From positions 5,518,001 to 5,582,000 of the forward strand of contig NZ_CP107939.1 in the NCBI RefSeq assembly GCF_036046055.1: 64,000 nt of DNA, written 5' to 3'. The notes beneath the pieces were generated by a model. It searched no databases and was not told the DNA's origin. It worked only from the letters and a program-made list of their open reading frames with translations. Shown here in pieces: positions 58,057 to 64,000 of this stretch. Position 1 is the stretch's first letter. Each line of letters begins with the position of its first letter. The translations under genes and the position numbers were made by a program. The DNA comes from Nocardia sp. NBC_00403 (GTDB lineage Bacteria; Actinomycetota; Actinomycetes; Mycobacteriales; Mycobacteriaceae).

Positions 58057-58365
58057 CTACCCCCGGCTATCACTTGCCCAGGCGCGGAACAGCATGAGCG
58101 CCTCGGTCAGGTTTCCCGGACCGCACGCGAGATGGAATGACCGCTCGTCGGTCCATGCGTGTACCCAGTCGTGCTCACCCCGAGCGACCTGTTTCCGGCG
58201 AAACTCCCGGTGCGCCAGCGACGTTTCCGCGAGATCGATCGTGACGGTCCAGCCCGGGTTGTCGAGTGTCTCGATCCGAACACCCCATCCATGTTCCCAG
58301 TCGCCATCGCACTGCGCGCTGTACCAGCTCTGCAACCAGTCAAGGACGTGTTCATGCTCGGACAT
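58057..58365 (-). CDS. Imm53 family immunity protein
   Basis: 102 residues matching immunity protein 53: LDWLQSWYSAQCDGDWEHGW, VRIETLDNPGWTVTIDLAET and ACGPGNLTEALMLFRAW. Imm53 proteins protect against polymorphic toxins. No toxin is adjacent. TAGCAT lies 8 nt before the ATG on the minus strand, a possible leaderless promoter. It is the second orphan immunity gene in the Tn3-like unit. Confidence 0.8.
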   Translation of the reverse strand: MSEHEHVLDWLQSWYSAQCDGDWEHGWGVRIETLDNPGWTVTIDLAETSLAHREFRRKQVARGEHDWVHAWTDERSFHLACGPGNLTEALMLFRAWASDSRG

Positions 58366-58574
58366 TGATATCGATGCTAGGCGCAGGGTACGGGCTGCAG
58401 GTTGTGGCCAGGGCTTCGCCGGAGCAAATCGGCCCCAGGTCCAGCTACTGCCGCGATGCCTATCTGCTGCGACGAAAGATTGACGTGACCAAGCCTTTGA
58501 TCACCCATGAGCATGACTAGCGCGTGAGCTGCCCGCGAGCTCGCGTGACTGTGAGCACCCCGTCGCCGAGTCTG

Positions 58575-58793
58575 TTAGCTGAACTTGCGCTCGACCCCCG
58601 CTGCGCCGAGCTCCTCGTATTCGGGCTGGCTGATGGCTTTGTCGAGGAAATCGGATGCGGTCCCAAGAGCCAGCAGGAGGAATCCCGCAACCCCCGTGCT
58701 GAAGACGAGTACGAGCTGCAAGAAACGTACTGCCGAGGAGTTCGTGACACGCCGATGATCCGCAGTCCTGTTCATCCGCAACAGGATCCGCAT
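58575..58793 (-). CDS. Possible small membrane protein
   Basis: 72 residues from an ATG at 58793. One hydrophobic segment (FLQLVLVFSTGVAGFLLLAL) is flanked by a basic N-terminus and a polar tail. The start is uncertain, there is no clear ribosome site and no family is recognised. Confidence 0.3.
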   Translation of the reverse strand: MRILLRMNRTADHRRVTNSSAVRFLQLVLVFSTGVAGFLLLALGTASDFLDKAISQPEYEELGAAGVERKFS

Positions 58794-58919
58794 GTCAGTA
58801 CCGAACACGACTCCGAACAACGACAACACCGCCCGCGCCGCTGCTTCCGCGGATGTTCGGCAGACCCTCGTTTTCCGAACGCGGCGGGGTGCAACGATGC
58901 CGAACGCGTCGGGTCAGTT

Positions 58920-59618
58920 CAGGGCCTGCCGGATCTCGTGGCGCTCGGTCTCCTCGCGGGTGAGGACCTGCTGGTGAACCTCTGGGTCGCGGTGGGCTTC
59001 GATCCTCGACCGCACGATCGCGGAAGCTGGGGTCGTGGGCCGCGCGCAACTATTCGTCGAGGGTGGCGAAGTCCGCGTCGCTGAGGCCATGGCGGGGGTC
59101 GACACGATGGAGCAGGGCTTGTCCTTGATAATGCGCGGACACCCACGCGCGATCGGGGGCGGCGCGCCCGGCTGCCCAGTCGACCAGGTCGCGGGTCTTC
59201 CAGTGCAGCCGGTAGTCCCAGTCCTGGTCACAGGACTCGTGCTTGCTGACCAGGCCGTCGAACCCGCCGCCGGAGTAGCAGGCGATGCCGTAGTCGGCGC
59301 CGATCCCAGCCAGCTGGGCACCATCGACGCCGTCTCGCACCACAACTCCAGCCGGATCGGCTGCCCGTCCTGCCGATCCACCCGGTAGTCCTCAGCAGCC
59401 GCGGCGACCCCGGTCCAGAAGTACGCCGGCCCGGCGTAAGCGAGCGGCGCATCCACCGCGATCTGGGTGTCGCCACGGATCGTGCTCCAGCCGAGCCGTC
59501 CCGAGCGCCGCGCCATCCCGACGTACTCGCACAACCGCTTGTAGTCGCGCTCGGTCTTGTCCAACACGCCGTCGGTGAGCAGCACATAGAACAGCTGACG
59601 CAAGCTACAGGACCGCAT
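58920..59618 (-). pseudogene. Conserved mobile-element protein, frameshifted
   Basis: The first frame from 59618 reads LRQLFYVLLTDGVLDKTERD, YKRLCEYVGMARRSGRLGWS and DTQIAVDAPLAYAGPAYFWT, then RLELWCETASMVP. Near 59330 the conserved sequence moves to another frame: QLAGIGADYGIACYSGGGFD, GLVSKHES. This pattern occurs in uncharacterised actinobacterial plasmid/phage proteins with a toprim-like C-terminal part. Downstream residues (DWDYRLHWKTRDLVDWAAG; RSRIEAHRDPEVHQQVLTRE) seem to come from a different protein fused here. Confidence 0.5.
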
Positions 59619-59631
59619 CGGCGCGACCTTG

Positions 59632-60579
59632 TCAGTCCATCAGTGCGCGTAGCAGTGGCTGATTCCAGGTCTGGGATTCGAGGTCGTAGAGGGCGAAGGT
59701 GGGCGCGAAAGACCAGCAGCCCCAGGAGAACCCGTGCTCCTCGGCCTGCCTCCTGTTGAACTCGGTCCAGCAGCCGCGGCTGGCCGGGTCGGCTTTGGTG
59801 GTGGTGCCGAACTCGCCGACGAATACAGGGCGGCGGTTGGCTTCGGCCCAGGCGGCCAGGCTCGCGTAGCCCGCGGCCAATTCGCCACGCTGCTGGTCGG
59901 TTCCAGTCCAGGTGGTGCCAAGCCACGAGCGCGGATCGCCGAACGGGGTGTCGGTGCCCAGCCATTGCTCGCCCTGCATGGTGAAGGTGATCGGCCAGTA
60001 CTGATGGATGGTGACGATCAGGTTGGGGTCGTCGGGCAGTGAGAGCTGCGGCAACATACGAATGTTGTTGTAGGCGGCGGGGCCGAAGATGACGGCGCGC
60101 TCGGTGTCGGCCTTTCGGATCACGGTCAGCAGCTCGCGCAGGGTGTCGTTCCACAGCGGGTCGAGGGCATCGCGCGGTTCGGTGAACGGCTCCAGCACGA
60201 CCGACCGCGGGCGGTCGGCGAACGCGGTCGCGACCTGGTCGGTGATCGACAGCAGGCGGGGCAGGTACTGCGGTGGTTTCGCGATCAGGTCCGGGTCGAG
60301 GAAATTGGTGAGCACCACCGCCAGGTCGCGCTCGGCCGCCAGGTCCAGGTAGGTGTGAACGCGGTCCACAGCCTGTGATGCGATACGGAAGTCGGGTGCG
60401 TCGCCGCAGTGCGCCGCCCAGTACACACCCAACCGGACCGCAGAGAACCCCGCCCGCCCGAAGAGGTCGAATTCGTGTGCGGTCAGTTCGACGGTGTAGC
60501 CGGACTCCAACGGGGACCCGAGGTTCGGGCACACATTGATCGTGCGGGCCAGCCGCCGGTTAACGTCATGAATGGTCAT
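59632..60579 (-). CDS. Glycoside hydrolase family 5-like protein (cytosolic)
   Basis: 315 residues from the ATG at 60579. The (beta/alpha)8 glycosidase pattern: FGRAGFSAVRLGVYWAAHCG, VVLTNFLDPDL, IVTIHQYWP (catalytic-site histidine/tyrosine) and VFVGEFGTTTK with the nucleophile glutamate. At the acid/base position the usual NEP is FTEP here, so the conserved asparagine is threonine. There is no signal peptide, unlike most cellulases. It overlaps the PadR gene by 14 bp, so the pair is an operon. Confidence 0.75.
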   Translation of the reverse strand: MTIHDVNRRLARTINVCPNLGSPLESGYTVELTAHEFDLFGRAGFSAVRLGVYWAAHCGDAPDFRIASQAVDRVHTYLDLAAERDLAVVLTNFLDPDLIAKPPQYLPRLLSITDQVATAFADRPRSVVLEPFTEPRDALDPLWNDTLRELLTVIRKADTERAVIFGPAAYNNIRMLPQLSLPDDPNLIVTIHQYWPITFTMQGEQWLGTDTPFGDPRSWLGTTWTGTDQQRGELAAGYASLAAWAEANRRPVFVGEFGTTTKADPASRGCWTEFNRRQAEEHGFSWGCWSFAPTFALYDLESQTWNQPLLRALMD

Positions 60580-61159
60580 CGGAGTACTCCTCATCGCCGA
60601 GAGGCCAGGTCAATGCGCCCTGGCGGACGTCGGCCGCGAAGGCGAGCAGCCAATCGCGCTCGGCGCGGCGTAGTGCTTGGGCGTAGCCGTGATCGGTGAG
60701 GAACACCGGCTCGACGTCCGGCGCGGCGGCGAGCCCGGCCTCGACCTCCTCGATGGTGACGTTGATGCGCTCGGCGCGGTGTGAGACCAGTTCCGCCACT
60801 TCATTTCCGGGCAGCGCGAACATGAACGACAGCGCCGCGGCGAAGGCGGCCGCGTCGTGTGCGGGATCGCTGAGCAACTCCCGCAACCAGGTCATCAGCG
60901 AGGTGATCCCGGCCGGGGTGATGCGGTAGACCGTGCGCTCTGGACGGTTTCCGGGGCGCGCCGGGTCGTCCTGCTCGACCAGTCCGGCCGCCGTCAGCCG
61001 GGGCAGCAGGTCGTAGAGCGTCGCGTGCTTGAGCTTGAGGGCACGGTCGAGCCCGCGCTCGCGCAACAGGGTTCGCATCTCATACGGGTGTCGCGCGCTT
61101 TCCGCCAGGAGCCCCAGCACGGCCAGGGCGGGAGGACTGAACAGTGGCCTGGGTGGCAT
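60566..61159 (-). CDS. PadR family transcriptional regulator
   Basis: 197 residues. The N-terminal PadR winged helix (LAVLGLLAESARHPYEMRTL; LKLKHATLYDLLPRLTAAGL, then VYRITPAGITSLMTWL) is followed by a helical dimerisation part (about residues 95-190). The ATG at 61159 has an AGGAGG-type site (AAAGGAGGAGT) just upstream. The same frame remains open upstream into the tnpA remnant, but that part is transposase sequence. Probably represses itself and the GH5 gene. Confidence 0.88.
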   Translation of the reverse strand: MPPRPLFSPPALAVLGLLAESARHPYEMRTLLRERGLDRALKLKHATLYDLLPRLTAAGLVEQDDPARPGNRPERTVYRITPAGITSLMTWLRELLSDPAHDAAAFAAALSFMFALPGNEVAELVSHRAERINVTIEEVEAGLAAAPDVEPVFLTDHGYAQALRRAERDWLLAFAADVRQGALTWPLGDEEYSDDHS

Positions 61160-61204
61160 ACTCCTCCTTTGGTCGAACTCGATTGATCGAATTCGACCAT
61201 ATAT

Positions 61205-61512
61205 GACGACACTGAACTCACGGAAGCCGTACGCCGCTCGGATCTGTTCACGGTGATACTTCGCCGACCGGCCCGACCACGGATAGGCGGCAAACTCGGC
61301 TGGGTCGACCTTCAGCTGCTCGGCCATATAGGACACCACCGAAGGCGGGAACTCCTCCGGACCATGCGGAAACCGAGCCTCCAGCCCGAAGAATTTCAGG
61401 AACAGCCCGAAGCCCAGCCGGGTAGCCCTGGACTTGTTCCTCACCAACTGCAGTCGTTCCCGACCAGCGTCCACGACCCGATCAGATCCTCGGTCGACCA
61501 CTCCTGACGCAC
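61205..61512 (-). pseudogene. Tn3-family transposase N-terminal (DUF4158) remnant
   Basis: From a GTG at 61512 the minus strand reads RQEWSTEDLIGSWTLVGND. In the next frame it continues LVRNKSRATRLGFGLFLKFF, GLEARFPHGPEEFPP, VVSYMAEQLKVDPAEFAAYP and WSGRSAKYHREQIRAAYGFR. This is the DUF4158 start of Tn3 transposases, with one frameshift. Sequence similarity ends near 61205, where PadR regulatory DNA begins; the catalytic DDE part is absent. It lies 43 bp from the right inverted repeat. Confidence 0.8.
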
Positions 61513-61555
61513 GCCCGGTCGCGCTAGACGAAACCCGCTGCCGCCGAAGCTACTT

Positions 61556-61587
61556 TGCACTTCCTGACAGCTTCAGGATTCCGGGCC
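61556..61587. repeat. Right terminal inverted repeat of the Tn3-like unit
   Basis: Inverted partner of 55235-55267, identical over 61556-61585; at the outer end it has one C fewer than the left copy. ACCAC follows at 61588-61592. Confidence 0.85.
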
Positions 61588-61798
61588 ACCACCCAGAGGA
61601 TGGGTAGTCAGCAAGATCACTCTCAGCGCCAGCCACGGTTCCATGGATCCCCTGAACCGATCTCAGTACACGGCCGACACGCCGGACACGGCCGCGGCCG
61701 TCGGCATCTTCGCCGACAGGTAGCGGCCGAAATCGTCTCCCGGATCGGCTATTCGCATCCCGTGCTCCATCGTTGGTTCCTCGCTCCGCCCGCCTCGG

Positions 61799-62911
61799 CT
61801 ACTCCGCTCCGGGTGGGTTTGCCGCGCCCGCGCGCCGCGACTGGGCGAGCAACTCGTCGAGTTGGGCTTCAGCGCGTTCGGCGCGGGTCAGGGTTTGGGT
61901 GCGGGCTTCGTCCAATGCTTGGATGCGGTGGGCTGTCTCGGCGTATGCCTTGTCGATGGCTGTCGCCGCTTCCGTGCGCACCGCGGTGAGCTCCGCGATT
62001 GCCGTGCGGCGCGCCTCCGCCAACTCGGTGCGCGTCGCATCGAGTTCGGCGCGAACCCTGCGCCACTCCACACGCGCTTCGTTGGCTGCTTCGACCCGTT
62101 CCGCGGCGGCCTTCTCCGCTCGTTCGGTCGCGCGTTCGGCGTCCGCGGCCCGCTGGACGGCGAGATCGCGTTCGGATTGCGCGGATGCCACCCGCGCCGC
62201 TGATTCGCGTTGGGCGTGTCCGATTTCGGTGTCGGCGCGCCGCTGTGCCTGCTGCACCTGTTCGGCGGCCTCCTGCCGGATCCGCTCGATTTCCTCGGCG
62301 GCTTCGCGACGTGCGGTACGAATTTCGGCTTCTGCGGCGCTGCGCGCGGCGAACACATCGTCGGCGGCTTGCCTGGTGGTGCGTTCGACCTCGCGCAGCG
62401 CGTCGTCGCGGGCCGTAATCGCGACGGCGACCAGACTTTCCGCGTGCTCGGCTGCCGCAGCGGCATCTTCTGCTGCTGCGTCGGCGATCGCCTTGGCTTC
62501 CTCGGCGTCGCGTCGGGCCTGCTCGGCGGTGACGCCTGCCATCTCGGCCTCGGCGATCCGGCGGGCCGCATCGGCCTGAACGGCCTGGACCTGCGCTTCC
62601 GCGATGGAGGGGTCGGCCAGCGTGGACAGTTCGGCAACGGCGGTGTTCAGGGTGGTGCCCAATTGTTCTGCCAGTCCACGGAACTGGGTGAGCAGCTCGT
62701 CGGCGCGTAAGCGAGCGACCGTCACCGGGCCCGGTGACGTCACTGTGACGGAAGCGGTCGTGATGTCCGACTCCTGCTGTTGCCGTTGACGTTCACGCCA
62801 GGCTCGCCATCGCGTGTGCTCCGGATGGTCGCAGTATTCCGATGGTCGGCCGGGGCCGCTGCCGCGAGTGATGGGTCGGGGGCAGCCAGGGTAGTTGCAT
62901 ACGGTGGACAC
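61799..62911 (-). CDS. KfrA-like coiled-coil DNA-binding protein with N-terminal zinc motif
   Basis: 370 residues from a GTG at 62911, set by TACGAT ending 6 nt upstream. The N-terminus carries CNYPGCPRPI..GRPSEYCDHPEH, a probable zinc motif with Cys/His ligands. Residues about 70-360 are a long Ala/Glu/Arg-rich coiled coil (AEEIERIRQEAAEQVQQAQR and similar). This architecture resembles KfrA of plasmids, which binds its own promoter and helps plasmid partition. It diverges from a tyrosine recombinase across an AAACGAAAC-rich region. Confidence 0.8.
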   Translation of the reverse strand: MSTVCNYPGCPRPITRGSGPGRPSEYCDHPEHTRWRAWRERQRQQQESDITTASVTVTSPGPVTVARLRADELLTQFRGLAEQLGTTLNTAVAELSTLADPSIAEAQVQAVQADAARRIAEAEMAGVTAEQARRDAEEAKAIADAAAEDAAAAAEHAESLVAVAITARDDALREVERTTRQAADDVFAARSAAEAEIRTARREAAEEIERIRQEAAEQVQQAQRRADTEIGHAQRESAARVASAQSERDLAVQRAADAERATERAEKAAAERVEAANEARVEWRRVRAELDATRTELAEARRTAIAELTAVRTEAATAIDKAYAETAHRIQALDEARTQTLTRAERAEAQLDELLAQSRRAGAANPPGAE

Positions 62912-62917
62912 GCTGGA

Positions 62918-62923
62918 ATCGTA
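62918..62923 (-). promoter_or_regulatory. -10 hexamer TACGAT of the KfrA-like gene
   Basis: On the minus strand TACGAT ends 6 nt before the GTG start, so translation probably begins at the first base of the message. Confidence 0.5.
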
Positions 62924-63002
62924 GCGTTTGTTTCGTCCCATCCAACGTATTGAGGCGAAACGAAATGCGTGTCGCCCCAGGACGTCTCCTTGCGAGACAC
63001 GA

Positions 63003-63045
63003 GAGTCTGACCGCCGATAAGTGAACATTATCGGCGGTCAGACTC
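63003..63045. repeat. 18-bp perfect hairpin between kfrA-like gene and recombinase
   Basis: Arms at 63003-63020 and 63028-63045 are perfectly complementary around the 7-nt loop GTGAACA; the inner part is CCGATAA/TTATCGG. Two inverted arms with a 7-nt centre are also the shape of a tyrosine recombinase core site. Alternatively it could be a bidirectional terminator or operator. Confidence 0.7.
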
Positions 63046-63073
63046 CACTAGAGTGATTGATTGTCGGTGCGGG

Positions 63074-63113
63074 AGTTTCGTTTTCGTTTGGTTCGCGTAC
63101 ACGAAACGAAACT
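63074..63113. promoter_or_regulatory. Inverted AGTTTCGTTT / AAACGAAACT operator-like repeats
   Basis: 10-bp arms at 63074-63083 and 63104-63113. Related GTTTGTTTCG and CGAAACGAAA copies occur near 62925 and 62955, on the kfrA-like side. Iterated sites in a divergent promoter suit binding by the KfrA-like protein. Confidence 0.55.
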
Positions 63114-63148
63114 GCTACGGAATTACGAGAAAACTAGGGAGCTGATTC

Positions 63149-64000
63149 GTGGACGATCGAACCGCTGTTGTCGCGGTACCGGACTCGGTCCAGACCGAAC
63201 TGCGCAAAGGAGTCCGCAGCGTCCTGATCGACGCTGCCGCACTCCGATTGGTGCGCGAACGCTTCGACGACAACCAAGCAGGGTCGCTCCGCCGATACCT
63301 CGAGGCATCCCAATCCGCGAATACCCTGCGCGCCTACCGCACCGATTGGATCGCCTGGGCCGCCTGGTGCGCGGCGGAAAATAGGCAGGCCCTGCCTGCC
63401 GATGCCTTGGACGTCGCGGTGTATTTGGCTGCCGCCGCCGACGCACAGCGTCACCCCGACCCAACCATATTGCGTCACAGTGACAGCGAATCCGAGTCCC
63501 GGCACTGGGCTTTCAGCGCCGCCACCCTCGAACGTAAAGCCGCCGCCATCGCCGCCGTCCACGCCGCCAACGGACTGCCCTCCCCCACCCGCTCCGACGT
63601 GGTTCGCCTGACCCTGCGCGGCATTCGCCGCACGCGGCGCTCCCAACCCACGCGCAAACGCCCCGTCCTGCTGCACACCCTCGAACAGCTGCTGGCCGGT
63701 CTACCCGAACCGGGCTGGCCGACCGAACCTGCCCGCCGCCGCGACACTCTCGCGCTGCTCGTCGGATTCGCTGGTGCATTGCGCCGCAGCGAACTTGCCG
63801 GCCTGCGCATCACCGACGTTCGCGTACACCTCGACCACCGCACCGGCGAACCCCTCCTGCTCGTCCAGCTGCCGACCACCAAAACCGACCCGACCGGCAC
63901 CAGCGAACAACGCGTCGCGCTGCCCCGTGGCCAACGCCCGCCCACCTGCCCCGTCTGCGCCTTCGCCGACTGGATACACCTGCTCGAAGCCCATGCCGCC
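63149..64000 (+). CDS. Tyrosine recombinase/integrase, 5' part (runs off the edge)
   Basis: 284 codons open to the window end. The GTG start has AGGGAG about 8 nt upstream. An N-terminal SAM-like core-binding domain (RRYLEASQSANTLRAYRTDW, IAWAAWCAAENRQALPA) is followed by the catalytic domain with the first arginine in LLVGFAGALRRSELAGLRIT. The LPTTKTDPTG beta-hairpin with its lysine is also seen. The HxxR and tyrosine boxes lie beyond the window. Such enzymes integrate or resolve mobile elements. Confidence 0.9.
   Translation, partial: MDDRTAVVAVPDSVQTELRKGVRSVLIDAAALRLVRERFDDNQAGSLRRYLEASQSANTLRAYRTDWIAWAAWCAAENRQALPADALDVAVYLAAAADAQRHPDPTILRHSDSESESRHWAFSAATLERKAAAIAAVHAANGLPSPTRSDVVRLTLRGIRRTRRSQPTRKRPVLLHTLEQLLAGLPEPGWPTEPARRRDTLALLVGFAGALRRSELAGLRITDVRVHLDHRTGEPLLLVQLPTTKTDPTGTSEQRVALPRGQRPPTCPVCAFADWIHLLEAHAA

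Larger units (their letters stand above)
55235..61587. mobile_element. Decayed Tn3-like transposon unit
   Basis: 6353 bp bounded by inverted repeats with 30 identical bases (55238-55267 and 61556-61585) extending to GGCC at the outer ends. The 5-bp direct repeat ACCAC abuts both ends (55230-55234 and 61588-61592). Inside are a truncated resolvase next to the left end and a tnpA N-terminal remnant next to the right end. Five-bp target duplication, IRs of 30-40 bp and a resolvase are Tn3-family hallmarks. Cargo: SUKH and Imm53 proteins, recombinase fragments, PadR and GH5. Most of tnpA is missing, so it cannot move itself. Confidence 0.6.

Overview
High-GC actinobacterial DNA, most likely a mycolate-containing genus such as Nocardia. 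The grounds are strong GC bias at third codon positions, frequent GTG/TTG starts, a rifampicin monooxygenase closely resembling the Nocardia enzyme, a fused MaoC-type dehydratase, and many genes with a TAnnnT hexamer 5-8 nt before the start codon, the arrangement typical of leaderless transcripts in mycobacteria and relatives. The genus is inferred; no rRNA or tRNA gene was recognised.

Layout. 1-6937: 5' part of a non-ribosomal peptide synthetase on the minus strand (C-A-T-E-C-A, running off the edge), preceded by about 1 kb without a gene. 7.9-15.0 kb: small single genes (methyltransferase, acetyltransferase, F420/FMN-type protein, lipoprotein, LysE exporter, peptide-binding lipoprotein) mixed with decayed genes (LysR, dienelactone hydrolase). 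15.07-20.62 kb: an operon for recovery of cell-wall amino sugars (BadF-type kinase, sodium/solute symporter, anmK, RpiR/MurR regulator, murQ). 20.83-23.99 kb: a compact unit bounded by 38-nt inverted repeats and a 9-bp direct repeat. It carries a recombinase fragment, a Vat-type streptogramin A acetyltransferase, a Vgb-type streptogramin B lyase and a DUF3224 protein, and appears to have been inserted into an NTF2-like gene. 24-32.3 kb: MarR, secreted lipase, RraA-like protein, adenine/adenosine deaminase, SnoaL-like protein, GntR regulator and several hypothetical or frameshifted genes. 32.4-38.5 kb: glycerol catabolism, with a glpK on each side of an IclR regulator, a truncated glpF-like peptide, and glpD. 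40.96-44.80 kb: a tight four-gene run of exported and membrane proteins with a Met/His-rich stretch, possibly copper-related. 44.8-46.3 kb: an NCS1 permease under a TPP riboswitch, hence probably a thiamine-precursor importer. 46.8-53.3 kb: secreted lipase, AraC regulator, VOC protein, UvrA-like ABC protein, fused MaoC dehydratase. 53.54-55.2 kb: a rifamycin-associated element followed by rox.

55.2-61.6 kb: a decayed Tn3-like unit with 30-bp identical terminal inverted repeats and a 5-bp ACCAC direct repeat. It contains a truncated resolvase, other serine recombinase fragments, orphan SUKH and Imm53 immunity genes, a PadR-GH5 pair and an N-terminal tnpA remnant. 61.8-64.0 kb: a KfrA-like coiled-coil DNA-binding protein diverging from a tyrosine recombinase that runs off the edge, with a long hairpin and repeated AAACGAAAC motifs between them.

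The main theme is antibiotic resistance next to mobile DNA: streptogramin A and B resistance in one short unit, rifampicin resistance beside a second, and a UvrA-like ABC protein nearby. Housekeeping operons (MurNAc recycling, glycerol, thiamine precursor uptake) lie between them.
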